A stretch of DNA of 64,000 nucleotides, from the NCBI RefSeq assembly GCF_001641695.1, contig NZ_LSEF01000028.1, positions 38,122-102,121 of the forward strand, written 5' to 3'. Both the position numbers and the translations under genes were made by a program. The notes below the pieces were generated by a model that was not told the DNA's origin, ran no database searches, and saw only the letters and a program-made list of their open reading frames with translations. This DNA comes from Bradyrhizobium neotropicale. Lineage in GTDB: Bacteria > Pseudomonadota > Alphaproteobacteria > Rhizobiales > Xanthobacteraceae. Of the stretch, positions 32,678-42,634 are shown piece by piece. Positions within the stretch are counted from its first letter, which is position 1. Every line of letters starts with the position of its first letter.

Positions 32678-33780
32678 CTGACACCAATCGGGTGAAGCTG
32701 AAGCCCGGCGACACCATCGGCATCCTCGGCGGCGGACAGCTCGGCCGGATGCTGGCCATGTCGGCGGCGCGGCTCGGCCTGCGCTGCCAGATCTTCTCGC
32801 CCGATCCGGATTCGCCGGCCTTCGACGTCGTGCTGAACGCGACCTGCGCCGAATATGCCGATGTCGAGGCACTCGAGCTGTTCGCTAACGATGTCGACGT
32901 CATCACCTACGAGTTCGAGAACGTGCCGGCCGCGGCCGCGATGGTGCTGAACGCGCGCCGCCCGGTGCTGCCGAACCGCAAGATCCTCGAGACCACGCAG
33001 GACCGGCTCGCCGAGAAGGATTTCGTGACGCGGCTCGGGATCGGCACCGCCGCCTATGCCGACGTCACCTCGGTCGCGTCATTGCGCGAGGCCATCGTCA
33101 GGATCGGGCTGCCGGCGGTGCTGAAGACCCGCCGCTTCGGCTATGACGGCAAGGGCCAAGCCATCATCCGCAACGGCGACGACATCGCCAAGGTGTGGAC
33201 CAGCCTCGGCACCAAGCAGGCGATCCTGGAAGCCTTCGTGCCGTTCGAGCGCGAGATCTCCGTGATCGCCGCGCGCTCGGCCGCGGGCCAGGTCGAATGC
33301 TTCGACGTCACCGAGAACGAGCACCGCGATCACATCTTGAAGATATCCCGCGCGCCGGCGCGGATTCCGGATTCGCTCGCGGACGAGGCGCGCAGCGTCG
33401 CGAGCAGGATCGCCACCGCACTCGACTATGTCGGCGTTCTCGCAGTCGAGATGTTCGTGCTCGCCAACGGCACCGGACCGAAGGTGCTGGTCAACGAGAT
33501 CGCCCCGCGCGTGCACAATTCCGGTCACTGGACGCTCGACGGCGCGTCGGTGTCCCAGTTCGAGCAGCACATCCGCGCCATCGCCGGCTGGCCGCTCGGC
33601 AAGCCAGTGCGCCATGGCGAAGTCGTCACCATGACCAACCTTATCGGCGACGAGATCAACAGCTACGACAACTGGCTGACCGTTCCCGGCGCCACCGTGC
33701 ACATCTACGGCAAGGGCACGCCGCGTCCCGGACGGAAGATGGGCCACGTCACCGAGGTCCGGCCGGCACGAGGCAAGTGA
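32674..33780 (+). CDS. purK: N5-carboxyaminoimidazole ribonucleotide synthetase
   Basis: 368-residue ATP-grasp enzyme converting AIR, bicarbonate and ATP to N5-CAIR, the substrate of PurE. Landmarks are [65 protein letters not shown], and [15 protein letters not shown] with the metal and phosphate ligands. The GTG start overlaps the purE stop. A hairpin follows the stop before convergent aqpZ. Confidence 0.97.
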   Translation: MTDTNRVKLKPGDTIGILGGGQLGRMLAMSAARLGLRCQIFSPDPDSPAFDVVLNATCAEYADVEALELFANDVDVITYEFENVPAAAAMVLNARRPVLPNRKILETTQDRLAEKDFVTRLGIGTAAYADVTSVASLREAIVRIGLPAVLKTRRFGYDGKGQAIIRNGDDIAKVWTSLGTKQAILEAFVPFEREISVIAARSAAGQVECFDVTENEHRDHILKISRAPARIPDSLADEARSVASRIATALDYVGVLAVEMFVLANGTGPKVLVNEIAPRVHNSGHWTLDGASVSQFEQHIRAIAGWPLGKPVRHGEVVTMTNLIGDEINSYDNWLTVPGATVHIYGKGTPRPGRKMGHVTEVRPARGK

Positions 33781-33808
33781 CGGGACCGCGGCGATTGCCG
33801 CGATCCCG
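33781..33808. terminator. Hairpin between convergent purK and aqpZ
   Basis: CGGGACCGCGGC and GCCGCGATCCCG pair over 12 bp with one mismatch and a four-base loop, immediately after the purK stop. There is no strong U-tract on the plus strand, so it is only a likely bidirectional end. Confidence 0.5.
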
Positions 33809-33816
33809 CGCGTCGG

Positions 33817-34539
33817 TCACGCCGTCTTCACGCCTGCGACGACGCCAGAGGGCTCCTCGCTGAGCCAGCGATAGATCACACCGCCCAGCGCGCCGCCGAT
33901 CAAGGGCGCGACCCAGAACAGCCAGAGCTGCGCCAGCGCCCAGCCGCCGACGAACAGCGCGGGGCCCGTGCTGCGCGCAGGGTTCACCGACGTGTTGGTG
34001 ACGGGAATACTGACGAGATGGATCATCACCAGCGCAAGCCCGATCGCCAGCGGCGCGAAGCCCGCGGGAGCGCGGCCATGGGTGGACCCCATGATGATGA
34101 ACAGGAACATCATGGTCATCACCACCTCGGTGATGAAGCCCACCACCATGCCGTATTGGCCGGGCGAATGCGCACCGTAGCCGTTGGAGGCGAAGCCCTT
34201 GCTGACGTCGAAGCCGGGCGCGCCGTTTGCGATCACATAGAGAAGAGCGGCAGCCACGATCGCGCCCACGACCTGCGCAATCACGTAAGGAAGGATCTGG
34301 CCGGCCGGAAAGCGCCCGCCGGCAGCAAGGCCGACCGTGACGGCCGGGTTGAGGTGGCAGCCGGAGATATGGCCGATAGCGTAGGCCATCGTGACCACGC
34401 TCAGCCCGAATGCCAGGGAGACGCCGACTAGGCCGATTCCGACCTGCGGAAAGCCGGCTGCGATCACTGCACTCCCGCAACCAGCGAATGTGAGCCAGAA
34501 GGTGCCGATAGCTTCGGCGGCGTATTTCTTCGTATCCAT
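33817..34539 (-). CDS. aqpZ: Aquaporin Z
   Basis: 240-residue six-helix water channel. Both NPA boxes are present ([10 protein letters not shown] near residue 64 and [14 protein letters not shown] near residue 188). The selectivity-filter residues fit AqpZ (the Phe region [15 protein letters not shown], His in [10 protein letters not shown], and Arg in NPARS). ATG 34539 follows GGGAGACCCCAC; the longer upstream frame is discarded. Gates water flux at the inner membrane. Single gene, convergent with purK. Confidence 0.95.
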   Translation of the reverse strand: MDTKKYAAEAIGTFWLTFAGCGSAVIAAGFPQVGIGLVGVSLAFGLSVVTMAYAIGHISGCHLNPAVTVGLAAGGRFPAGQILPYVIAQVVGAIVAAALLYVIANGAPGFDVSKGFASNGYGAHSPGQYGMVVGFITEVVMTMMFLFIIMGSTHGRAPAGFAPLAIGLALVMIHLVSIPVTNTSVNPARSTGPALFVGGWALAQLWLFWVAPLIGGALGGVIYRWLSEEPSGVVAGVKTA

Positions 34540-34801
34540 GTGGGGTCTCCCCTGATTTCCAAGATTTCCGGAGCAAAGCTCCGGCTGCGGCCCCGTCTTT
34601 GGCGCCAAATCACCCAAATCGCGGCCGCACAGGGGCACTTTCGCCTCATTTAATGGCTGAACTTGGCCCGAAATGCCGCTTGGCAGGTGGACATCTCAGC
34701 TTTTGTCTGATACATCGCGCGCTCAAGGTTAAGGGCCGAGCGTTTTGCCTCCCCCTTTGACTTACCAGAATTCAAATCCGATCTACTGAAGAGGATGCCG
34801 C

Positions 34802-35098
34802 GTGCAGGTTCTCGTTCGCGATAACAATGTTGATCAAGCCCTCAAGGCGCTGAAGAAGAAGATGCAGCGCGAGGGCATTTTCCGCGAGATGAAGCTCCGC
34901 GGTCACTACGAAAAGCCCTCCGAGAAGAAGGCCCGCGAAAAGGCCGAAGCCGTGCGCCGCGCGCGCAAGCTCGCCCGCAAGAAGCTGCAGCGTGAAGGCC
35001 TGCTGCCGATGAAGCCGAAGCCGGTGTTCGGCGCCGGTCCCGGTGGTGAGCGTGGCGGCCGTGGTGGCCCGGGCGCAGGTCCGCGCGGACCGCGCTGA
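34802..35098 (+). CDS. rpsU: 30S ribosomal protein S21 with Gly/Arg-rich C-terminal tail
   Basis: 98-residue S21. The core (about residues 1-70) shows [41 protein letters not shown] and the basic helix [20 protein letters not shown]. Compared with the ~70-residue enterobacterial S21 it carries an extra tail of about 25 residues rich in Gly, Arg and Pro ([15 protein letters not shown]), RGG-box-like. The GTG start at 34802 is fixed by the conserved N terminus QVLVRDN. A good terminator follows at 35132. Confidence 0.95.
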   Translation: MQVLVRDNNVDQALKALKKKMQREGIFREMKLRGHYEKPSEKKAREKAEAVRRARKLARKKLQREGLLPMKPKPVFGAGPGGERGGRGGPGAGPRGPR

Positions 35099-35131
35099 TT
35101 TTGCCGAACTTGCAAGACTGAGTTTTCAATG

Positions 35132-35162
35132 ACGCGGGCCCCTGGCCCGCGTTATTATTTTT
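35132..35162 (+). terminator. Rho-independent terminator after rpsU
   Basis: Stem ACGCGGGCC / GGCCCGCGT with loop CCT, followed by TATTATTTTT. A classic intrinsic terminator 34 bp after the rpsU stop. Confidence 0.9.
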
Positions 35163-35224
35163 GCAAGCGGTGCCTTTCTGGGATGGGGCACTACAGATGC
35201 GGCACCAGCGCGAGCGAACCGTAG

Positions 35225-35866
35225 ATGGCTTCCCCTTTCCCCGCGCGCATCCTGGCGCGGACACGCCACGTCTGTCAGCGGCCACTCGTGGCGGTCATGG
35301 TAGGAATCGCGCTCTCCGGCTGCTCCTTCGACCTGGGATCGCTGATGCCGGAGAAGGACAAGCCGCAGGAGACGCCCAAGGCGGCGCCCGCCGACAGCGC
35401 CGTCAGCGCCGGCAATGTCAGCGAGGCGCAGGCCCACACCACGAAAGCGCAGGCGCTGGCGAAAGCCGGAGAAACCTCCACCGCGCTGGACGAGTTCAAC
35501 CGCGCGGTCGCGCTCGATCCCTATAATGCGCAGGCGCTCTATGGCCGCGCCCTGATCTACCAGGGCAACAACCAGCACGACTTCGCCATTGCCGATTTCG
35601 GCGCGGCGAGCGGGCTCAACCCGCAAAAGGCCGAGCCGCTGCTTGGCCGCGCCGTCAGCTATCTCGCGCTTGGCAAGGTCAGGGAGGCGGCAGCGGATCT
35701 CGACGAGGCGTCCGAGGCCGATCCGCACAACGCCCAGGTCTGGACGACACGGGGGCAGGCTTATGAGCGGCTGGGCGACAAGGCCAAGGCGTCCTACACC
35801 AAGGCGGTCGCGCTCCGTCCACGCGACGACGCCGCACGCAGCGGCCTTGCCCGCGTCGGCGGCTGA
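35225..35866 (+). CDS. TPR-repeat lipoprotein
   Basis: 213-residue exported protein. The N terminus has a basic region and hydrophobic stretch ending in a lipobox (ALSGC, Cys33), so it is probably an acylated envelope lipoprotein. It then has about four tetratricopeptide repeats: AQALAKAGETSTALDEFNRAVALDPYN, ALIYQGNNQHDFAIADFGAASGLNP, AVSYLALGKVREAAADLDEASEADP and GQAYERLGDKAKASYTKAVALRP. TPR lipoproteins usually assemble envelope complexes; the partner is unknown. Confidence 0.88.
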   Translation: MASPFPARILARTRHVCQRPLVAVMVGIALSGCSFDLGSLMPEKDKPQETPKAAPADSAVSAGNVSEAQAHTTKAQALAKAGETSTALDEFNRAVALDPYNAQALYGRALIYQGNNQHDFAIADFGAASGLNPQKAEPLLGRAVSYLALGKVREAAADLDEASEADPHNAQVWTTRGQAYERLGDKAKASYTKAVALRPRDDAARSGLARVGG

Positions 35867-35890
35867 AAGGCCGGGCGCGGCGCGGGCGCC

Positions 35891-36829
35891 TTAATCCGGG
35901 GTAGCGCCCTTCGGCAGGACGGCGTGGAACATCGACTTCATGCCGGACAGCATGTCCTCGGCGACGTTGGTCTTGGGCCGCGGCATGGCAGACCCGCCCG
36001 CGTCGGCACGCAAATCGAGCGGCGGCGCGATCACCGGGACGGGGATATCGGCCGGCGGGGTCATCCTGTTGGGATCGTCGTTGCCGACCGAGGCAGTGTA
36101 AGGCGGATTGGCCGATTGGCCATTGCCATAGGACTCGGCAGGCGGCGTCGACACCGTGATCGGCGGCGGCAGCGGGCGCACGGCCGACGGCGCCGCAGTC
36201 ACGACTCGCGGCGCCTCCTGACCGCGGGCAGCTTCCTGCGCGTGGGCTGCCTCCTGAGCCACAGGCTCAGACGACTTGGTCTCGGGCGACTTGTATTCAG
36301 GTGACTTGTACTCAGGTGACTTGCGCAGCCGCTCGATCGCGGCGCGCGCGAGATCGTTGGCGTCCGGGGTTGCAGCCGTCGGGGCTGAATTGGCCTCGAC
36401 CACCGGGGCGGCGGCAGCGGGAGCGGCGGCGGCGGGGGTGGACTTGGCGACGGCCTTCTCGCGCGCCGAAGTGCGGCCGCGGGCGCCTGTGGGGGCGGCC
36501 TCGGCCGGCGCCACATCCGCAGCCTTGGTCTCTGCACCCTTGGTCTCGGCCGGCTGGTCGGCAGGTTTGTCGGCGGGCTTCTCGGCCGCCGGCTTGTCCG
36601 TCACGGATTTCTCGGAAACGCCCTTGGCCTTGACGCCCGGCGCCGGGAGATTGGCGACGTTGGCGGGCTTGCCGTCCTTGCCGGCGGGCTGGGCGGGCGC
36701 GACGGCGGCCGCGGGAGCGTCGGGCGCCGGCTTGGCGTTGATGTAATGATTAACGATGTACGCCCCGATGATCGTGGCGAGCACCGAGGGGAAAATATCC
36801 ATCGATATCTTAGCGAAGTATTTCAGCAT
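35891..36829 (-). CDS. Proline/alanine-rich single-pass membrane protein
   Basis: 312-residue protein with one N-terminal transmembrane helix (IFPSVLATIIGAYIVNHYI, about residues 11-29), followed by a long disordered Ala/Pro/Lys-rich region. It contains five-residue tandem repeats (KSPEY, KSPEY, KSPET) encoded by 15-bp DNA repeats at 36273-36324. The C-terminal end (NVAEDMLSGMKSMFHAVLPKG) looks folded and may be the functional tail. The start at 36829 is chosen just before the helix; longer starts up to 36886 exist. No named family recognised. Convergent with the TPR gene. Confidence 0.7.
   Translation of the reverse strand: MLKYFAKISMDIFPSVLATIIGAYIVNHYINAKPAPDAPAAAVAPAQPAGKDGKPANVANLPAPGVKAKGVSEKSVTDKPAAEKPADKPADQPAETKGAETKAADVAPAEAAPTGARGRTSAREKAVAKSTPAAAAPAAAAPVVEANSAPTAATPDANDLARAAIERLRKSPEYKSPEYKSPETKSSEPVAQEAAHAQEAARGQEAPRVVTAAPSAVRPLPPPITVSTPPAESYGNGQSANPPYTASVGNDDPNRMTPPADIPVPVIAPPLDLRADAGGSAMPRPKTNVAEDMLSGMKSMFHAVLPKGATPD
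36273..36324. repeat. 15-bp tandem repeat inside the Pro/Ala-rich gene
   Basis: The units GACTTGGTCTCGGGC, GACTTGTATTCAGGT and GACTTGTACTCAGGT, then a partial GACTTGC, lie head to tail. Two units are nearly identical, so slippage could change copy number in steps of five codons without frameshift. Confidence 0.85.
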
Positions 36830-36921
36830 TCCGGCCACTCCCCGCGCGATCTGATGCGGGAACTTTTGGGCATAGTAAGGGATCAACTGCGACGGATCGA
36901 TGGCAATCGATGAACGGGGAT

Positions 36922-37212
36922 CTACGGTTTCAGTTCGATCTCAAGGAACACGATCTCGGTTGAGGTTTCGTTAAGCACGTCATGCGCGACACCCGCCTTG
37001 CGGAAGTAGGACTTTCCCGCCGCGAGCTGCGCCTTGGAGCGCTCCCCATCGGGCGCCACGATGGTCATTTCCCCGGCGACGACGGGAACGATCACGTAGT
37101 CCATCCCATGGACGTGAGGCCCGGTGGCGCTGCCCGGCGCCAGTCTCCACTCGGTCACCCGGACCTCCTCATTGTCGATCTGGACGTCGGACTGGGCGGC
37201 GAGCATCAGCAT
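36922..37212 (-). CDS. Cupin-domain small protein
   Basis: 96-residue single cupin: TEWRLAPGSATGPHVHGMDYVIVPVVAGEMTIV carries motif 1 (PHVHGMDY with His pair), and AGKSYFRKAGVAHDVLNETSTEIVFLEIEL carries motif 2 (His in AHDV). Likely metal-binding, but the substrate or sensor role is unknown. It follows the ChaA-like antiporter gene by 6 bp on the same strand, so the two are probably co-transcribed. ATG at 37206 is an alternative start. Confidence 0.85.
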   Translation of the reverse strand: MLMLAAQSDVQIDNEEVRVTEWRLAPGSATGPHVHGMDYVIVPVVAGEMTIVAPDGERSKAQLAAGKSYFRKAGVAHDVLNETSTEIVFLEIELKP

Positions 37213-37218
37213 TTTCTC

Positions 37219-38319
37219 CTAGGGCACGAAAACCATGAACACGTAGACGGCAAATACCACCAGATGGACCAGTCCGAACAGGACGTTGGTCCTGCCGGTT
37301 CCGAAGGTCAGCATGCTCAGCAGGAATGTGAGGAAGAGCAGCGCCGTGTTCTGCGGGTTCAGTCCGAGCACGAGCGGCTGGTCGAACGCATAGGTGGCAA
37401 TTCCGACCGCCGGAATGGTCAGCCCGATGGTTGCAAGCGAGGAACCGAGCGCCAGGTTGATGCTCTTCTGGAGGTCGTTCTTGCGCGCCGCCGCAATCGC
37501 GGAGACGCCTTCCGGCATCAGGATCAGGAGCGCGACCAGCAGGCCCGCGAATGCGGGCGGAGCGCCGATCATGGCGGCAACGGCATCGACGACCAGCGAG
37601 AATTTCTTGGCGAGGAGAACCACGGCTGAGAGCGAGACCAGCAGCAACGCGATGCTGACCGCCAGCATCTTGCCGGACAGATGGCTCGTGCCGCCCGCCT
37701 CGTCGTCTCCGGTTTGATTGATGAAATAGTCGCGGTGCAGGACGGTCTGGGTATAGAGAAACACGCCGTAGAGCACGATCGTCACGAGGTCGACGAAGCC
37801 GAGCTGAAGCGTCGAATACATCGGGCCCGGCGTGGTCAGCGTGTAGTTGGGGATGATCAGCGTGATGGTCGCGAGCGCAATCAGGCCGCTGAGATAGACG
37901 TTGGCGCCGGAGACCTGAAAGCCCTGCTCGCGATAGCGCAGGCCGCCGATCAGGATACAGAGGCCGACCAGGCCGTTGCAGACGATCATCACGACCGCGA
38001 AGACTGTGTCGCGCGCGAGCTCCGGCGCCGGCTTGTCCCCCAGCATGATCGTCGTGATCAGCGCGACCTCGATGATGGTGACCGAGAGCGTGAGCAGCAG
38101 CGTGCCGAACGGCTCGCCGATCTGCTCCGCGATCACCTCGGAGTGATGAACAGCCGCGAACACGGTGCCGAACAGGATCACCAGGAGCACGACCGCAAAC
38201 ACGACCCCGCCGGCCGATAGCGTGAAGCCGTAGCCGGTCGCGGTGACGATCAGGAATAGCAGCACCGCCAGAGCTGGAAATAACCATGACGACCGCGGCA
38301 TCGGTCCGTGAGCGCTCAT
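37219..38319 (-). CDS. ChaA-like calcium/sodium:proton antiporter
   Basis: 366-residue membrane protein with about eleven helices of the CaCA exchanger family. The two inverted alpha-repeats are visible: IGEPFGTLLLTLSVTIIEVALI near residue 66, and LLILMPEGVSAIAAARKNDLQKSINLALGSSLATIGLTIP near residue 262. The acidic residues E (GEP, TIIEVA) and E (PEG) are at the usual cation-binding places. It resembles E. coli ChaA. The cupin gene 6 bp downstream is likely in the same operon. Confidence 0.88.
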   Translation of the reverse strand: MSAHGPMPRSSWLFPALAVLLFLIVTATGYGFTLSAGGVVFAVVLLVILFGTVFAAVHHSEVIAEQIGEPFGTLLLTLSVTIIEVALITTIMLGDKPAPELARDTVFAVVMIVCNGLVGLCILIGGLRYREQGFQVSGANVYLSGLIALATITLIIPNYTLTTPGPMYSTLQLGFVDLVTIVLYGVFLYTQTVLHRDYFINQTGDDEAGGTSHLSGKMLAVSIALLLVSLSAVVLLAKKFSLVVDAVAAMIGAPPAFAGLLVALLILMPEGVSAIAAARKNDLQKSINLALGSSLATIGLTIPAVGIATYAFDQPLVLGLNPQNTALLFLTFLLSMLTFGTGRTNVLFGLVHLVVFAVYVFMVFVP

Positions 38320-38382
38320 GCAGACAAATCCTCAAATCGAGCCGGGGACGATTATGCGCGAGAAGATCGCGTGCGTCAGCCC

Positions 38383-39180
38383 TTAGCTGCCATTGATGAA
38401 TTGTCGCGCGATCTCCATGGCTCCGAAGGCATCGAGATCGTTGTGTCCGCCGCCGTCAAGTCGCACGAACCGTTTGGGCTCGCGGGCGAGTGCGAACAGG
38501 CGCGTCCCCAGCGCGATCGGGATGGTCGGATCGTCTGTGCCATGCATGATCAGAAGCGGCGCAGTGACGCGGGCGATGCGCTCGTCCGAGCGAAACTGGT
38601 CGCGCATCAGCAAGCGGACCGGGATGAAGCGGTAGTGCGAGGCGGCCGTGTCGGTCATCGACGTGTAGGGCGCCTCCAGGATCAATTTGCCGATCGTGTG
38701 CTCGGAGGCGATGGCAACCGCCACACCGGTGCCGAGCGAGAAGCCCCAGGCGACGATCCGCTCGGCGGCATAGCGCGCGGCTGTGAAGGCGTAAGCCGCG
38801 GCGGCATCGCGCAGCAGGCCCTGTTCGCTCGGCGCGCCGCTCGAACCGGCATAGCCGCGATAGGATAGAGCGACGAGACCAGTGCCGTCGGCGGTCATCG
38901 CCTTGAAGCGACCGACAAGGCCGGCGAGAAAATCGCCATTGCCGTGAAAATAGAGGATCACCGGACGATCGGGCTTTGCCGGCACGTGCCAGACGATCAC
39001 CGTCTCACCATCCGACGTGGTCAGCAGGTGCTCCTCCGCCGAAAACCCCGCAGCGGCCGGCGCCGTTCGTTTGGTGGTCGGGATCGGAAACAGCATGTCG
39101 CGCTGCATCACATAGAGCAGGACGAGGCCTGCGAAATAGCCGCCCACGACGAGGATGGCGATCCACTTGATGATGGTCAT
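38383..39180 (-). CDS. Membrane-anchored alpha/beta hydrolase
   Basis: 265-residue protein with an N-terminal anchor helix (about residues 5-26) and an alpha/beta-hydrolase fold. The oxyanion region is ILYFHGNGDFLAGL, the nucleophile Ser is in WGFSLGTGVAVA, Asp in MHGTDDPTIPI, and His in GGGHNDL. It resembles the BEM46/ABHD13 group of lipid-related hydrolases. The substrate is unknown. Single gene between the antiporter operon and pntB. Confidence 0.88.
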   Translation of the reverse strand: MTIIKWIAILVVGGYFAGLVLLYVMQRDMLFPIPTTKRTAPAAAGFSAEEHLLTTSDGETVIVWHVPAKPDRPVILYFHGNGDFLAGLVGRFKAMTADGTGLVALSYRGYAGSSGAPSEQGLLRDAAAAYAFTAARYAAERIVAWGFSLGTGVAVAIASEHTIGKLILEAPYTSMTDTAASHYRFIPVRLLMRDQFRSDERIARVTAPLLIMHGTDDPTIPIALGTRLFALAREPKRFVRLDGGGHNDLDAFGAMEIARQFINGS

Positions 39181-39445
39181 ACAGGCGACACGCGGCTGAG
39201 GCCCAATCTTTCGGCAGGGTATTGCGGACGACGTGTGGTCGTCCGCAACGGACCCGCCGCAGGCCTCAAGGCTTGCGCCGACTTCGCAGCAATTTCAGGA
39301 CATCCGGCCGGGTACTCACCGGAATATCGCGGCAGCCGCATGCGGCCACGCGCTGTTCTCGCGTGGCCTTCGCGTGGTCTTGGGCGGCACGCGATGGGAC
39401 CGGTGCCATTCCTTGTTGATGGCCACGGTCCGCTTTCCTGTTGCG

Positions 39446-40843
39446 CTACATCGCCTTGACGATGTTCTCGGTGACCTTCTTGGCGTCGCCGAGCAACATC
39501 ATGGTGTTGTCGCGATAGAACAGCGGATTGTCGATGCCGGCATAGCCCGACGCCAGCGAGCGCTTGATGAACATCACGGTGCCGGCCTTCCAGACCTGGA
39601 GCACCGGCATGCCGTAGATCGGCGAGGTCTTGTCCTCTTCGGCGGCGGGGTTGGTGACGTCGTTGGCGCCGATCACGAAGGCGATGTCGGCCTGCGCGAA
39701 TTCGGAGTTGATGTCCTCGAGCTCGAACACTTCGTCATAGGGCACGTTGGCTTCGGCCAGGAGCACGTTCATGTGGCCGGGCATGCGGCCCGCGACCGGG
39801 TGAATTGCGTACTTCACCTCGACGCCTTCCTTCTTCAGCATGTCGGCCATTTCACGCAGCGCGTGCTGGGCCTGCGCCACCGCCATGCCGTAGCCGGGCA
39901 CGATGATGACCTTGGAGGCGTTCTTCATGATGAAGGCCGCATCGTCGGCCGAACCGAGCTTGGCCGGCTTCTGCTCGCCTGTCGCACCGCCGGCCGCCGC
40001 GGTCTCGCCGCCGAAGCCGCCGAGGATGACGGAGATGAAGGACCGGTTCATCGCGTGGCACATGATGTAGGACAGGATCGCGCCCGACGAGCCCACCAGC
40101 GCGCCGGTGATGATCAGCGCGGAGTTGCCGAGCGTGAAGCCGATGCCGGCAGCCGCCCAGCCCGAATAGGAGTTCAGCATCGAGATCACAACCGGCATGT
40201 CGGCGCCGCCGATCGGAATGATCATGAGCACGCCGAGCGCCAGCGCGAGGATGACGTTGAGCCAGAAGAACACGGCGCTGCCGGTGACGACGAGGCCGAC
40301 GATGCAGGCGACCAGCGCGACCGCGAGCGCGATGTTGATCACGTGCCGCGCTGGCAGGATGATCGGGGCGCCGCTCATCCGGGCCGACAGCTTCAGGAAC
40401 GCGATCACCGAACCGGTGAAGGTCAGGGCGCCGATGGCGACGCCGAGCGACATTTCGACCAGGCTCTGGGTGTGGATGTTGCCGGGCGTGCCGATGTCAA
40501 AGGCCTCAGGCGCATAGAACGCGCCGGCAGCAACCAGCACCGCGGCCATGCCGACCAGCGAGTGGAAGGCGGCGACCAGCTCCGGCATCGAGGTCATCGG
40601 CACGCGGCGTGCGATCACCGCGCCGATCGCTGCACCAATGGCGATGCCGACGATGACGAGCAGCCAGGCAAGGCCGTCCGCCGGCGGATGGTTGGCGAGC
40701 GTCGTGGCGACCGCGATCGCCATGCCGATCATGCCGAGCAGATTACCCCGGCGCGACGTCGCCGGGCTCGACAGTCCCCTCAGCGACAGGATGAACAGCA
40801 CCCCCGCCACGAGATACAAGAATGCAGAGAGGTTAGCGCTCAT
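39446..40843 (-). CDS. pntB: NAD(P) transhydrogenase subunit beta
   Basis: 465-residue beta subunit of the proton-pumping transhydrogenase that makes NADPH from NADH using the proton gradient. It has about nine transmembrane helices, then the NADP-binding domain III with VIIVPGYGMAVAQAQHALREM, IHPVAGRMPGHMNVLLAEA and VIGANDVTNPAAEEDKTSPI. GSVIAFLKLSARMSG lies in the membrane part. It ends the operon pntAA-pntAB-pntB. Confidence 0.97.
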   Translation of the reverse strand: MSANLSAFLYLVAGVLFILSLRGLSSPATSRRGNLLGMIGMAIAVATTLANHPPADGLAWLLVIVGIAIGAAIGAVIARRVPMTSMPELVAAFHSLVGMAAVLVAAGAFYAPEAFDIGTPGNIHTQSLVEMSLGVAIGALTFTGSVIAFLKLSARMSGAPIILPARHVINIALAVALVACIVGLVVTGSAVFFWLNVILALALGVLMIIPIGGADMPVVISMLNSYSGWAAAGIGFTLGNSALIITGALVGSSGAILSYIMCHAMNRSFISVILGGFGGETAAAGGATGEQKPAKLGSADDAAFIMKNASKVIIVPGYGMAVAQAQHALREMADMLKKEGVEVKYAIHPVAGRMPGHMNVLLAEANVPYDEVFELEDINSEFAQADIAFVIGANDVTNPAAEEDKTSPIYGMPVLQVWKAGTVMFIKRSLASGYAGIDNPLFYRDNTMMLLGDAKKVTENIVKAM

Positions 40844-40882
40844 CTCAGGTCCCCATCTATCCCTTCAGCCCGAGGCGGCCGC

Positions 40883-41200
40883 TTACTTGGCCTTCTTCTT
40901 GTACATCGCCAGCATGCGCTGGGTGACAAGAAAGCCCCCGAAAATATTGATGCAGGCAAACACCAGCGCGACGAAGCCGAAGGCGCGAGCCCAGCCCGAG
41001 CCGCTCGATACGTTTGCGACGCCGCCCGCGAGAAGCGCGCCGACGACGATCACCGAGGAGATCGCGTTGGTGACCGACATCAGCGGCGTATGCAGCGCGG
41101 GGGTCACCGACCACACCACGAAGTAGCCGACGAAAACGGCGAGGACGAAAATCGATAGCCGGAAGATGAAGGGGTCGACGACCTGTGCAGCGTGCTCCAT
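40883..41200 (-). CDS. pntAB: NAD(P) transhydrogenase subunit alpha 2 (membrane part)
   Basis: 105-residue membrane segment (about three to four helices) that in enterobacteria is fused to PntA. Landmarks are [38 protein letters not shown] and [24 protein letters not shown]. The split alpha subunit gives the three-gene form known from Rhodospirillum and rhizobia. It sits 11 bp after pntAA and 39 bp before pntB. Confidence 0.95.
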   Translation of the reverse strand: MEHAAQVVDPFIFRLSIFVLAVFVGYFVVWSVTPALHTPLMSVTNAISSVIVVGALLAGGVANVSSGSGWARAFGFVALVFACINIFGGFLVTQRMLAMYKKKAK

Positions 41201-41211
41201 GGCTTCTCTCC

Positions 41212-42339
41212 TTAGGCTTTCGGCTGGAAGTTCGGGTGGATGACGGCACCGTCCTTGGTGAGCGCAGTCGCCTTGACGAGCTCGTCGTCCCAGTTCACGG
41301 CCAGCTTCTTCTCTTTCTTGTCGACCATGGTCTCGATGAAGGAGAACAGGTTGCGCGCGTAGAGGCTGGACGCCGAGGCAGCGACCCGGCCGGCGACATT
41401 GGTGTAGCCGACGATCTTGATGCCATCGAGGTCTACGACCTCGCCGGCCTTGGCGCCCTCGACGTTGCCGCCGCGCTCGACCGCGAGATCGACCAGCACC
41501 GAACCCGGCTTCATCGACTTGACCATCTCGCCGGAGATGAGCTTCGGCGCCGGCCGGCCCGGGATCAGCGCCGTCGTGATCACGATGTCCTGCTTCTTGA
41601 TGTGCTCGGCGGTGAGCGCGGCCTGCTTGGCCTGGTACTCTTTCGACATTTCCTTGGCGTAGCCGCCGGCGGTCTGCGCGTTCTTGAACTCCTCGTCCTC
41701 GACTGCGAGGAACTTTGCGCCGAGCGATTCGACCTGCTCCTTGGTCGCGGGCCGCACGTCGGTGGCGGTGACGACGGCGCCGAGGCGGCGCGCGGTCGCG
41801 ATCGCCTGCAGGCCGGCGACGCCGACGCCCATCACGAACACCTTGGCGGCGGGAACGGTGCCGGCAGCCGTCATCATCATCGGGAAGGCGCGGCCGAAGG
41901 CTTCGGCGCCCTCGATCACGGCGCGGTAGCCGGCGAGGTTCGCCTGCGAGGACAGCACGTCCATCACCTGGGCGCGCGTGATGCGCGGCATCAATTCCAT
42001 CGCGAAGGCGGAGATGCCGGCATCGGCCATCGCCTTGAGCGCCGCATCGTTGCCATAGGGGTCCATGATGGCGATGACGAGCGCGCCGCGCTTGTACTGC
42101 GCGAGCTCGGACGCCTCGGGACGCTTGACCTTGATGATGATGTCGGCGTCCTTCAGCGCATCGGCGCTGACGGTGGCGCCCACCGCGGTGAATTCGGAAT
42201 CCGGCAGGCCCGATTTGAGGCCGGCGCCCGGCTCGACGGCAATCTCGGCGCCCAGCGCCTTGAACTTCTTCACCGTATCAGGCGAAGCGGCAACCCGCGA
42301 CTCTGACGGATCGATTTCCTTGGCAACGGCGATCTTCAT
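41212..42339 (-). CDS. pntAA: NAD(P) transhydrogenase subunit alpha 1 (soluble NAD-binding part)
   Basis: 375-residue domain I of the transhydrogenase, binding NAD(H). It begins [23 protein letters not shown], and shows [58 protein letters not shown] (Rossmann motif) and [18 protein letters not shown] 42339 follows GGAGG; the 11 upstream codons are discarded. First gene of the pnt operon. Confidence 0.97.
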   Translation of the reverse strand: MKIAVAKEIDPSESRVAASPDTVKKFKALGAEIAVEPGAGLKSGLPDSEFTAVGATVSADALKDADIIIKVKRPEASELAQYKRGALVIAIMDPYGNDAALKAMADAGISAFAMELMPRITRAQVMDVLSSQANLAGYRAVIEGAEAFGRAFPMMMTAAGTVPAAKVFVMGVGVAGLQAIATARRLGAVVTATDVRPATKEQVESLGAKFLAVEDEEFKNAQTAGGYAKEMSKEYQAKQAALTAEHIKKQDIVITTALIPGRPAPKLISGEMVKSMKPGSVLVDLAVERGGNVEGAKAGEVVDLDGIKIVGYTNVAGRVAASASSLYARNLFSFIETMVDKKEKKLAVNWDDELVKATALTKDGAVIHPNFQPKA

Positions 42340-42481
42340 AGGCCCTCCGGCGGCGCGGGACAGCGCGCGCACAAAAAAGTAGCGTTACTCCCGCAACGTT
42401 CGATACCGGTTTTGGAACCGGCTTGAATGCAAATATTGTGGGCAGCTGCCGCCGTTGGCGTAGGCAGCCGCCATAGGCGGA

Positions 42482-42634
42482 TCAGGTGAGGAAGATCGCC
42501 ATCAAAATGACGATGAGCGCGACCGAGGCCGTGCCGTATTTCACGAGCTTGATGAAGCCCTCATAGGTCTGCTCGTGCGCAACGTAGTCGTTGCCGTCGG
42601 CGGTGGTGTACGCCACTTCGCTATGGTCAGCCAT
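42482..42634 (-). CDS. aa3-type cytochrome c oxidase subunit IV
   Basis: 50-residue protein with one C-terminal transmembrane helix (KYGTASVALIVILMAIFLT) preceded by AHEQTYEGFIKLVK. This is the bacterial COX4_pro_2 pattern of the small fourth subunit of aa3 oxidases, found in Paracoccus and rhizobia. Start ATG at 42634; upstream codons are discarded because the family is about 50 residues long. It is far from the catalytic cox genes, which are not in the window. Confidence 0.85.
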   Translation of the reverse strand: MADHSEVAYTTADGNDYVAHEQTYEGFIKLVKYGTASVALIVILMAIFLT

